This document shows, piece after piece, positions 54,476 to 64,000 of a stretch of DNA of 64,000 nt (its first letter is position 1; every line of letters begins with the position of its first letter). This DNA is from Phycomyces nitens (Eukaryota > Mucoromycota > Mucoromycetes > Mucorales > Phycomycetaceae), in NCBI GenBank assembly GCA_022702545.1, contig JAHRBC010000001.1, positions 3,968,001 through 4,032,000 of the forward strand, written 5' to 3'. The position numbers and the translations under genes are program-made. Under the pieces are notes generated by a model. The model ran no database searches. It had not been told where the DNA came from and saw nothing but the letters and a program-made list of their open reading frames with translations.

Positions 54476-55663
54476 ATGTCAATCACTACTCAAGACCTTT
54501 CTTTCCCTTCACTGCCAACTACAAGATGGATCACAATGACTACAATTGATATTGAATCTACTAAGCAGTAAGTATAATTATATATTAAATATATTTTATT
54601 AATTTAAAAAATTAATAGATATTTAATTGCTATGGGGGTGTATTATCCAAGAAACCACCCAATTTTTACTTGTTCTGGTGGAAGCCCCATGGGATATATC
54701 TTTGAAAGAGATAGGGAATTCAGCTACAGATGCAGTGGTACAAACATCCAAGGACAACAGTGCTGCAGAAGAGAGAGAAAAACAGAAAGAATAGATTCTT
54801 TCTTTGCCAAGAGACATCTTTCTGTAAATCTGGTCCTAGAAGGCATGTTTTACTGGTTAAACAAGATCCCAAGAATGACAATCAGTAGCATGCTTGGGTG
54901 TTCTCCAGAAAGTACCAGAAATCTGATTTCTGGGATCCATCAGCTGATTCAAATGGATCTAATGAATGAAGACATTCAAATTGGTAAGTAATATAATTAT
55001 TTATTTATATATGATCTATATACTAATATAAAAAATAGGTGGATTAGACAGCAATGGTAATCCTATCATTGTTGAAATTGATGAAAGCAAGTTTGGCAAG
55101 AGAAAATACTACAGAGGCCACCGTGTTGAAGGTGTTTGGGTTCTTGGGGGGATTGAGAGAACAGCAGACAGAAAGACATTTTTGGTGACAGTCCCCCAGA
55201 GAGATGCTGAAACTCTCCTTCAGATCATAAAGAAGTATGTCAGACCAGAAAGTATTATTTATACTGATTGGTGGGCTGCATATGGAGGACTGGAATCAGT
55301 GATTAACAGTAATTATACTCATAAAACTGTTAATCACAGTGTTGAGTATGTGACAAGTGATGGTGTACACACCAATACAATTGAAGGTAAACTATTATGA
55401 TATAATATTAATATATATTTAATAATTATTTTATAGGTCTCTGGAATGGGATAAAAATGAACTGTTCTCCCAGATTGAGAACAAAGAAGATGATGCTTTG
55501 GTTACTCATGGAATTCATTTGGAGAAGAAAGTATGAAGGTAAACTTTGGGAAGGTTTACTTAAAACCTTAAGAGAAGTTTCTTTTGGAAATATAAATTCA
55601 GCTGCCATATTTACAGATTTTGAATTTGTTTATGATAATAATGAAGAATATGCTGAAGATTAA
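54476..55663 (+). CDS. Merlin transposase (DDE_Tnp_IS1595 / ISXO2-like), intact
   Basis: Four exons with GT-AG introns: 54476 to ~54568 (MSITTQDLSFPS), ~54619-54984, ~55040-55385 and ~55438-55663. Exon 2 has an N-terminal Cys-containing region (RCSGTNIQGQQCCRRERK) and a helix-turn-helix-like stretch (MTISSMLGCSPESTRNLI). The DDE core follows: IVEIDESKFGKRKYYRGH (first Asp), IIYTDWWAAYGGL (second Asp), and HTNTIEG|LWNGIK (Glu, split by intron 3). It ends EEYAED. No stops are seen, and all catalytic residues are present. It would cut and paste the Merlin element. About 307 aa, a normal length for the family. Confidence 0.87.
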
Positions 55664-55735
55664 AATAAAATATTTTTTAAAATATAAAAAATTATACTTT
55701 ATTCAATCTAAATTAAATATAAATTATTAAAAAAG

Positions 55736-55810
55736 ACTTTACCATGAATTGAACATGGGCCATTTATTTGATAAGTAAAAAAATTACAACTGGACTATAG
55801 TTATAATTTA
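55736..55810 (-). other. tRNA-like relic inside Merlin
   Basis: On the minus strand an A-box-like TATAGTCCAGTTG is followed about 40 nt later by a perfect T-arm CCATG-TTCAATT-CATGG. The acceptor ends do not pair well, so it is not called as a tRNA gene. It may be a decayed tRNA or SINE head. Confidence 0.3.
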
Positions 55811-56147
55811 GTAATTTTTATTTTTTTACACATATAACCAGCACAAAACATGGTTTGTTAATTTAACTTTTTATTATAATCTATAGATAGTTTTTCTGAT
55901 AAAGTATTATATGCTTGTTATATATTGATATTGATTACAAAAAAATTTCAGAACGAATGATATAACTTTTATCAAAATAGGAGTAATATTCATAGAGAAA
56001 ATATCAAAATAAAAATAAATTATATTATTGGATATAAAATTAAAAACTAGTCACATTTGCATTAAAAACTTTATCTTGAATTTGAATATTCATTGATATA
56101 ACTAACAAATAGGTACTTAAATCTGGGTCCGAAAACCCCGGCAACCT

Positions 56148-56755
56148 TCATTCAACCACTAGACTATAAAACTTGGTCAGGTAAATATAATCGGAATCCA
56201 TGTTCTTCAGGTAGGAAATAAAATATGGTCTGCAAGAACCATTAGACGTATTATTAGAATAAGACCATGTAGTCCAGATCAAGAGATTATATTACTGCTA
56301 GTGCTTTTACAAATAAAAATATTATAATAAAATATACAAAATTATTATATCCTACCAAAACAAAATCAATATCAAATGTGTTTTTTTAAAAATCCGATCA
56401 ATACCAGGTGTTGTTGAAGCAATTGATCCAATAGAATGAATCAATAGGCAGCCAAAACTACCTAGTATTGAAAAAATAACAGCTCTCTCAAATCCAGGTG
56501 GTTTATAAATGGGGTTTTTTAGTAATCTATATTTGTAATTTTACAGATACTTGGCTTTCAATTAAGGTTCGCACACAGATAATGTACCTAAGCTCCCTTT
56601 CATAATGACAAAGTAATCAATACCATTTGGGCAAAAATCCAATATTATGTCAGCTAGGTATTCTATAATATTATGCTGTCAAGCATTATTATGTTACATA
56701 ATATCCCAATAACCAACACCTGTTATTTCTATGATTTGCGTATATTTTTCCAATG
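56148..56755. other. Right end region of copy D, no gene
   Basis: AT-rich, no gene. It ends with GCGTATATTTTTCCAATG, the putative right terminal repeat of copy D. Confidence 0.45.
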
Positions 56756-57911
56756 TGATCGAGAGTCTTCAACAAAGGGAACGCTGTTCTTGTCCTTCAA
56801 CCCCTTCCACATTGCACCATCGTAAACGTCGCACATGGCATTAACAATCTTCAACTCCTGGTTCCATTGTCTGATCTTGCTTTCGAAATCTGGGCGGAGG
56901 AAAAGGACTCTCAGCGCCTGCTTGACGGACTGGTAGCTGTATTGAAGTTTGGGGACTAAAGCACCAGATGATGATTGCTTCATCAATTGGCAACCACATG
57001 GAGAAACGGAACCGAGCTTGGCGGAACTGCACTGAAGGGGAGCAGACCCAGCTTCCTCATAAACCGTGTGGCAATCCTGGCACACAACGAATCTCTTTAC
57101 ACCCTTGGTCAAGGCAGTGAAACCCGTCATGCTTTGGAGACCAGAAAGGCTTGAAGGCAATTGGAAGTCCTGTCCGTAAATCGTCAAGAGTTTGTTGATG
57201 AACTCAATCAAGACAACAGCACCCTTATCGACCACATAATGGGATGCAAACAGAACAACGAAAATGGCAATTGCCCTGTGCACTGGGTTTTCGGGCATAC
57301 CAGGAGTAGCAAAAGGGTCTATTATTTAAAAAGGAAAATTATTAATACTCAATCTTTGCTTGCTTTTGTATTGTAGCTATTCAATACTGACCTTCACTAT
57401 CAAACTCCTCGACCTCAATCTCTTCAACATTGGGTTCATCATCACTGTCATTGTCAGAGTCATCGGTGATTTCAGCGTCATCGCCATTGACCTCATTGTC
57501 AACTGAATCACCGTCAGACATCGGGACTGAATCCAAATATGGTAGGCCGACCTGACCATACGTTTCCATGGATTCGGATTGAGAGGTCGGGATTGCTACA
57601 AATATAGAATACATTAGTTTATTGCCCTGTACTGGTGTTCAAATAGATATTTTTTACCCTCAACATCAACGTCCATCACGGCACTTTGTGTGCCTGAGTT
57701 CAATTAAAGGCTAATGGTTATTATTGCGCAGCAAAGATAAAATTAATATTGAAAATAACATACTGTTTTCAAAATCCAAGACTTCTTCAAATCTTGCTCT
57801 CTTGGCATGATGCTGGGAAGTGCGCTTGGATACAATAGAGAATCCTTGCTGGTTGCTGTTGCATTTATTGCAGTAACAGGCAGTGTTGTTAAGAGCGGAA
57901 ATAGAAGACAT
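56756..57911 (-). pseudogene. tnp2-type transposase N-terminus, copy B
   Basis: Nearly identical to copy A over exons 1-3 and the first ~185 codons of exon 4 (MSSISALNNTACYCNKCNSN at 57911; acidic exon at 57381-57614; MPENPVHRAIAIFVV at 57298). It stops where copy D is inserted, after SFVEDSRS-like residues. The exon 3 acceptor AG, mutated in copy A, is intact here. The catalytic region is missing. Confidence 0.85.
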
Positions 57912-58153
57912 TGTTTATATGATTCGATTGTGAGATAAAAAAGGAAACAAGTGCTACATATTTTAATTTGCTGTCATTTTATAGATGAAAAAAAAGCTAT
58001 TGTTTTTTAATCTTTTGCCCGAACCAATAGGATGGATTAGAATTACACTTTTTATTTGAAGTAAAAAAAATATCTGAGATGAAAAAAAGCTTTATATTTC
58101 CACTACCCTTTTGCCACATTGATACAATGCTAAATTTGGGAGTTTTTCCAGTG
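57912..58153 (-). promoter_or_regulatory. Transposase upstream region and right end of copy B
   Basis: 242 bp between the transposase start and the CACTG end, matching 25196-25437 of copy A almost base for base. It would hold the promoter and transposase-binding sites; none were individually identified. Confidence 0.5.
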
Positions 58154-58465
58154 TGAGTCATAAAAGTTGCATGGAATGTCTTTTCATCTGGCAATGAGAT
58201 AGTTGTAGTACCATATAAAGGGCTTGTAAGTTTTTAGGCAACACTGTTTATTAAAATGAGCATTTTATTTGGTGTTAAAGATGTTGCGCATTCTTGAGAA
58301 AAATAATTTTTTGCCTGTGTGAACAAAATGGTAGTATAACTACTGTTTTTTTGAAACATTTTTTTTTGTTTTTGATATTATTAGCCATTTTATTTTATTT
58401 TATTTGGTATTGATATTTATAAGGAAAGAAAAAAGAAAAAGAAAATTTTTATAAAGTGGCAAGGT

Positions 58466-59329
58466 TACCCCTGGTCACACGCAGATTGTCATTAAACACG
58501 TAATATGGTGCAATGATAAAGAACTGATTACCACTTGGAGGGTACTAGATGAGCCGAACTTGATGCTGAATGTCATCCACATTGATAACAGCATATTTTG
58601 GCTGGGTTGTTTGTCTAGTTGAGCTGTGTGACCGCCGTTTTACGATTGGCACAGAGGAGTCATGGGCTGCTATACCATGCTCTTTCATCACTTCAATGAA
58701 TACCAGAAAGTGCAGTGTGCTATCAACCTCTTTATGCTCAAAATAAAATTCCATGGTGTCAACAAACCAGCTTTGAATAGTTATATTGCAATGGCTAGAT
58801 AAAAATATAAAAAATGCAAGTGATCTCTATTTTGTATTTTGACTAATACTAATACTCACTTTCTGTACAGACAGGTAAACATCACATGATGATTGCCACG
58901 TCTGGTCTTGTTTTTTATTATTTGGTAGATACATAAAGAATGTACAGTTGAATTTTTCCAAAGACAAGAAGCAACAACAATTGTTGGGTCATCAAGTTCA
59001 ATACTGTTCATACCACTGTTTCGCACATAGTACTTTTCCAAAGTATTCTTGACAACAGGGCTGCTGACACCTTCCAAGTCATCATCATTTAAGCTGGCAT
59101 GTCAGTTGAATGGCTCCCATAGCTGGGCAGCACTTACACCATATGGAAGATCTAAGAAACTTGCTTCATTATATGTAGACGGCTGACTTGTACTAGGATA
59201 ATTCTGAGAGTTGTTTACTGAACTGACAAAGTTATGAACAGCAAAGCGCTCAACAAGCAAACTGGCATTTCTATCACCCTTCAAGTTTGACGTGATAAGC
59301 TTGGAGTATACTCTAATTACTTTTTCCAT
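58466..59329 (-). pseudogene. Tail of a tnp2-type transposase, copy H
   Basis: MEKVIRVYSKL at 59329, the shared stop after WEPFN, EGVSSPVVKNTLEKYYV, intron, then the FYFEHKEVDS...INVDDIQHQVRLI segment followed by an extra stop at the end of QVRLI. More changes than E-G. Confidence 0.7.
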
Positions 59330-59481
59330 GGGTAGGTAAGAGATTATTTGACTAATAATAGCAATAGCAGCAAAGACATGTCTTGGTCAATGGTGACAAA
59401 ATCAACGTACCTGTCATCAATGATTGTGGCTAGTGAGGCACGGCTAGGTTAATAGCACTCCACATTTACAAGTGCAAAAGA

Positions 59482-59858
59482 ATGTGGTATGCCAAGAATC
59501 TTCTTCAAGACACCTTTAAGAGTGCAAACCAGACTCGTAAGAGAAAAATGGCAGAGAACAGCCAGGCAAGTTTATTAATTAACAAACATTTGAATATACA
59601 TTATAATTAATATAATATTTTTATTATGTTATAGCAGGAAGGAGCAAGCAGTTCTTTTCTTTCAGAAGATGAGATATTTCAAATGGATGATGAGGCTGAA
59701 TCACCAATCATGACAGATGTACTATAAGTTAGAGCTTTTTTGTTGCTCATCTATTCTCAATTTAATATCAATATAATGTTTCTACTGTTTGATATAAGTT
59801 TACACCATTAGGAATGAGCAATGAGCCTTCATCAAAGAGAAATAGACTAGGGCTTTAA
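59482..59858 (+). pseudogene. Small acidic spliced gene, copy H
   Basis: Same plan as copy F. The second donor is ATAAGT, and the acceptor before the last exon is ATAAG instead of ATAG (near 59799), so it is not spliceable as in F. Confidence 0.45.
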
Positions 59859-61222
59859 TATTCTTTAGGCTGCTCTTATTGGTTCTCTCATATTTTTAGT
59901 ATATGTTTTAGTGCACTTTTTCGTTTCCTCTTTTCCTTTACCTGTTTTATCTTTGCTTTGGTCCTCTCCTTTGAAATAAAATCAAATAACTCTCCATCAC
60001 GTAAGATTGCCACTTTAATAAATGCCCGATTGGCATCTTGTATACCACATCTTCAGCTCTGCTGTTTTTAATCTAGGAATGAAATACACATCTCGCCCTT
60101 TTTCAAACACTAAAAAAAATGAATTTTTTTATAGCTGTATTACGCTGAGGTTAGTTTGTATTTCTTTTCTTTGCTTTGCTCTACTTTTTTGAAGTAAAAC
60201 TAAATGACCCTCCCTTATATAAGGTTGTCAATGGCATAAACATCCAATTGGAATCTTGTATACCACATCTTCAAGTCTGCTATCTTTAATCAAGGAATGA
60301 AACACTCATCTCATAATTTTTCAGACACTAAAAAAAGGTGAAAACTTTTTACAGCTATATTACACTAAAGTTTGTTGTTCCCCACCTCCCTACCTGGGAA
60401 TCTCTGTAGAATATGCATATTGTTTTCTTAATGATATACTCATTCTGCCAACTACTATTATATTTGAATTAGTTTTAAATCTTATGAGCTGACTTTACAG
60501 TAATATATTTTCTATGGTAAGAATATTATAATATGTTTACACTCTTTAATTAATCATATTGCGCATTCTCTATTCTCCTTCTACTGCATCTAGTATTTAC
60601 ATCTGTACGTTTCATATAGTGGCATTAATTCAAGAGATGCTTGGTATACTGATTAACAAGCACAATATATACTGGTATGCTATCCAAAACAATATGCTCG
60701 GTTTATTTGATTGCTTCATTCTCTGACCACAATATCTTTATAGCAATTGATGAAGACCAAAGGCCTTCCAAGTCATAACAACATGTTGTTGGCATCGTGT
60801 ATAAATTGAGTAAAAGGTTTGTACCATATACGTTTTATAATATTAAATAGTATTTGCTTTTGGTATGTTTCTATATTATTATTATATATATTTTAATATT
60901 ATTTGAAATAAATCGAAATTATAATAAAAAATAAACCATTATTTCAAATAAATGGCAGTAAAAAAAGAACGGGTGCTAGTATATAAAGTAATATAAAAGA
61001 GAGGCTATAGTATATAAAGAAATGATTTTGGTTGGATAAAAAAAAATGGTAGCTGTGCCTATTCCTGCCTCATAACTACCCTTTTTTTTGCACTAAAAAA
61101 ATGGTAACAGCTACCGAAATCGCCTTATACAGAGTCTTTACTATCATTTTTTTTGGTGAGAAAAAATGGTAGTAATGCTACCAAAATGGTAGTTAGCTAC
61201 CGTTTTTTCCACTGTAGTGTAA

Positions 61223-63520
61223 TGATCAACAACTACAATCCAAAAATACTCAGTATGTTCCGATCCAATATGGACATCCAATTTATCCTTGATCCTTATG
61301 CATGCTGTGCATATGTTGTTGACTATATCAATAAGGCAGACAGAGGATTAAGTAAGACATTGGAGGAGGTCTATAAAAAGCACAAAGAAGATAATAGTTC
61401 TATGCCTATAGACACAATGAGATCACTTGCAGCTACATATTACAACACTAGTGAAATTTCAGCTCAAGAAGCTGCATACAATCTACTATGTATCAGAATG
61501 TTTGAAGCAAGTACCATCACAGTGTTTATACCAACAGGCAGACCTGAAAACCGTATGCATATACTGAAAAAACAATCTGAACTTGAGTCAATAGACCCAG
61601 ATTCAACAAACTGTTTTGAGCCAGGCCTTATTGAACATTACACTTCTTGCCCAGGGATCTTTGAGAATCTCAACTTGGCTCAGTGTGCAACCCATTTTGA
61701 GTATTCAAGAAAACAACCATCATGAGCCCATGACACAACTCTCACAAACCACGATGAAATAAATATTGATAGTATAGATCCTGATAATGATCAGAGTGAA
61801 GTCCAAGTAGCAGAAACCAACCAAACTTCCGAGAGTATTACAAGCCATATATTCTATGGTGAGCCAGGCATAGTATATCCTCTTTTACAGAACCAAGGAT
61901 ATATCCAAAAAAGAACAAAACCTCAAGTTATCTGCTACTACAAGTTTAATGTTGATCAAGATGGTGATGATTATTTTCATTGTCTTCTAATGTTGTATTC
62001 AAGCTGGAGAAACAAAGATGAGCTTTTAAGCATCAACTGTGAAGAGAGGTTTTTGGAAAATTCTGAAGCTATAATATTAGTAAAGAAAGAGTTCTGCCAA
62101 GTAGACGATGATGTTCTGGATGGATATATTGAAACAATTTCAGTTGAACAAGATACCCTGGATACAGAAAGAGAAAACAATCCTTCTGATAATACATATC
62201 CTATAGTACTATACATTGACAAAAATGATTTCAGATGCTACACTTTGGATATTGACAATAGTTCTGATGGCCAATACCATAGAGAAACAGACTTGACTGA
62301 CGAGTTAAATCCAAATGGAAATACTAGAAACAATCACCTAACCTACCTGGAAAAAACCAAAGTTCTGAAATGGCTTCCAGAATCCGAGTACCAAGAGCTT
62401 CTTTCAATGTTAAACTTAAAACAATGCCAGTATCTGTATCATGTCATTGATCACATCAGAAACAACAATGACAACATTCTATCACATCAACTCAACTCTT
62501 CTATACCATCGCAACCTTATGCACCCTTTTACCATTTTGTAACTGGAGGAGCAGGTACTGGAAAAAGTCTGCTGATAAAAGCTATATACCAATCTCTTGT
62601 GCGTCAATTTGACAAAAGTAGAGAACAAGATATGAATACACTATTGGTATTCCTATGTGCTCCAACCAGAAAGGCAGCTTTTAATATCTCAGCACAAACT
62701 CTACACAACACATTCAGTTTGCCTGTGACCCAACGTGCAAATGAAGGCCTCACTCAACTCTCTGCTGACGTCTCCCACTCAATGAGCATTTGCACTTCCA
62801 GATTTGAACGTAATCATCATTGATGAAATTAGTATGGTAGGAGATACACTGTTTGGTTGGGTCAATCGAAGGCTTCGTGATATTTTTGATCCTTCAGTAC
62901 CTTTTGGTGGAAAATCTGTAATTGTATTTGGCAATTTCTTACAGCTACCACCCATTGAAGACAGCCCTTTATACAGCACAAATCGTGCTAGGGACACCAA
63001 TCCGTTCCTATCTTTATTTGGATACAAGATATGAGATCTATTCAAAGTGCATAAATTAGAGGAGATTATGAGACAGAGGGATGATGCTCCATTTGCTACA
63101 ACATTGAACAATATGGCCATAGGAGCAATGACCGAAGCTGATATTGAGATCTTTCAAAGTCGAGTTGTCCAACTAAGTCCTGAAAACGCAGCTGATATAA
63201 ATAATAGAAAAATCACTATCCCACCCAGCATAATTAGCCAAGAAAGCACTTCTTCCACAGACACCAGTTCCAAGCCAGTATATCTTTTCAGTAGAAACTC
63301 ATTTGTTCAACAAACAAATCAGGATATACTGATGAGTTTAACCACAGAAGGTGCAATCTCAAAGGCATTTGACCGAATTATTGGACAGTGTAGGGATGGA
63401 AGTTCTATCCAACGACTCCTATACTCTGCTGATAATCACACAAAACAATCCGATATACAAGGTCTCATCAAAACACTTTTATTGAAGATCAGTGGAAAAT
63501 ATATGACAGCCAATATCAAT
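61223..63520 (+). pseudogene. Helitron Rep-helicase, C-terminal half, decayed
   Basis: Continues the Rep domain: MDIQFILDPYACCAYVVDYINKADRG holds the two catalytic tyrosines spaced as YxxxY (near 61309-61330). A PIF1-type helicase follows, with Walker A GGAGTGKS near 62545 and Walker B IIIDEISMVG near 62810, then HKLEEIMRQRDD. Stops at 61723 (TGA at an expected Arg) and 63032 (TGA), plus a frameshift near 62800, break it. The protein is cut off at KISGKYMTANIN, where a CACTGC end begins. It is not functional. Confidence 0.87.
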
Positions 63521-64000
63521 CACTGCAAAAAATACCCAATTTCAACTCTGAATACATCAATTGAAACGAGGGGAGTATAGGTCTTGGATTAGCCCTTTTC
63601 TTGATTGCTCACTTTAGACAACGTTAAGAATATTTGGTAGTTCTATTGGATAGACATTAGAATATGTCTTTATTTTTGTTGATTATTCAACTACGATATT
63701 TTCTCTGTCTTTTGAAGGTCGCAAAATTAATATTCTTGGGGATGTTGAAGATAAATTATCAAATATGGGCAAGAGTGCGCAGCTGAGACTACTTGAAATA
63801 TATATTTAGTTAAAGTATATTTTAATGACGATGTACTTTGGTTAATGAAGAGTTGGAGAAATAGACATGATATCATATTATTAAAAGATGTATATACAAA
63901 ACAACTACTTGGTATATAGTTGTGACGAGGGCCAACACCCAAGTCATAAATCATTGCCATATTTGGCTGCCCCCATATAATCACTAAAGAACTCATTTGA
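63521..64000 (+). mobile_element. Left end of another CACTG-type element
   Basis: CACTGCAAAAAATACCCAAT matches the element start at 48188 for 14 bases, and the Helitron frame loses all similarity exactly here. The flank on the left is AAT; the other end lies beyond the window. No transposase start is seen in the first 480 bp, so the copy may be of a different layout or deleted. Confidence 0.6.

Larger units (their letters stand above)
53892..56147 (+). mobile_element. Merlin (IS1016/IS1595-like) DNA transposon
   Basis: About 2.26 kb. Imperfect terminal inverted repeats: AGGTTGATGGGGTTTT at the left and, inward, AGGTTGCCGGGGTTTT at the right, continuing with CAGATTTAA in both. No clear 8-9 bp target duplication was found. 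It holds an intact four-exon transposase. Confidence 0.75.
48346..56755 (+). mobile_element. CACTG element copy D, likely complete
   Basis: Left end CACTGCAAAAATGGTGTTAA at 48346, about 236 bp before the transposase ATG, the same spacing as in copies A, B and 2. The right end at 56755 reads, inward, CATTGGAAAAATATACG, a weaker match with one change in CACTG. Flanks are TAA and TGA, so the target duplication is imperfect. Carries transposase (+), companion (-) and a nested Merlin element. Confidence 0.65.
48188..58153 (-). mobile_element. CACTG element copy B, internally deleted, split by copy D
   Basis: Left end CACTGCAAAAAATAAAGAAA (48188) and right end, inward, CACTGGAAAAACTCCCAAAT (58153). 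The target duplication TGA is on both sides (48185-48187 and 58154-58156). Its own sequence is only 48188-48345 plus 56756-58153, about 1.55 kb, so the middle of the element was lost. Copy D lies between the two parts. Confidence 0.75.
48069..61219 (-). mobile_element. CACTACGG element copy H, split by CACTG copy B
   Basis: Left end 48069-48187 (TACTATGGTGGAAGGACTGG, first base C-to-T) and right part 58154-61219 (ending TTTTTTCCACTGTAGTG). The target duplication TAA sits inside the Helitron gene. Many CGGTAG motifs are TGGTAG here. It is the most decayed of E-H and has one copy of the internal ~125-bp repeat. Confidence 0.88.
45512..63520 (+). mobile_element. Decayed Helitron interrupted by a 13.2-kb nested insertion
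   Basis: Helitron Rep-helicase coding sequence runs 45512-48065 and resumes at 61223-63520. Between them lies CACTACGG copy H with its own nested elements. Copy H begins at 48069 and is flanked by the target duplication TAA (48066-48068 and 61220-61222). The 3' part is cut off at 63521 by a CACTG-type end. No 3' hairpin/CTRR end is visible in the window. Confidence 0.85.

Noticed and set aside
55736..55810. Functional tRNA gene
   Set aside because: Acceptor stem does not pair and the anticodon arm is poor, despite a good T-arm.
53880..56160. 8-9 bp target duplication for Merlin
   Set aside because: Flanks TCTCTAAA and TCATTCAA do not match convincingly; boundaries rest on the inverted repeats only.

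Overview
This is eukaryotic DNA packed with transposable elements. The best guess is an early-diverging fungus (Mucoromycota-like). The reasons are short GT-AG introns, fungal-looking Ty3/gypsy, LINE, CACTA-like, Merlin, Tc1 and Helitron proteins, a nuclear tRNA-Ile(AAU), and low GC outside element coding regions. The taxonomic call is inference. I found no ordinary host protein gene. The only host gene I can support is the tRNA.

Left part (1-16.8 kb). The 3' end of a Ty3/gypsy element, with a 3' LTR whose two ends are 53-bp inverted repeats, is followed by a minus-strand tRNA-Ile. Directly at the 5' end of that tRNA sit four head-to-tail insertions of one LINE family (copies A, B, D and C in order). 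The junctions carry the same 15-bp sequence, which is the first 15 nt of the tRNA gene. Copy A is split by a complete 5.15-kb gypsy-type element that has gag and protease but has lost reverse transcriptase, RNase H and integrase. Copy B is full length. Copy D carries a solo LTR. Copy C is decayed and ends at a Tc1-like element.

Middle (16.8-27.1 kb). Here lie remnants of at least three CACTA-like (CMC superfamily, tnp2-type transposase) elements with CACTG ends. They encode a four-exon transposase and, converging on it, a four-exon companion protein that I do not recognise. The companion recurs three times in the window.

27.2-43.8 kb. A second CACTA-like family has CACTACGG ends, 3-bp target duplications and arrays of the motif CGGTAG near its ends. 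An old 5.6-kb copy (I) contains two younger copies (E and F) in opposite orientation. A third (G) lies just right, and a 67-bp perfect hairpin sits between. These copies keep only the tail of a transposase, plus a small spliced acidic gene on the other strand.

44.5-64 kb. A decayed LINE tail is followed by a decayed Helitron. The Helitron gene is split by a five-level nest: Helitron > CACTACGG copy H > deleted CACTG copy B > CACTG copy D (intact transposase) > Merlin element with an intact four-exon transposase. Target duplications TAA (H) and TGA (B) support the two outer insertions. The Helitron is cut again at 63521 by the end of another CACTG-type element.

The order of nesting gives a relative history. 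Helitron, element I and LINE C are oldest. Copies E, F and G, the gag-pro element, CACTG-D and Merlin are younger. Many nonsense changes look like C-to-T decay. All coordinates were read by eye and may be off by a base or two.
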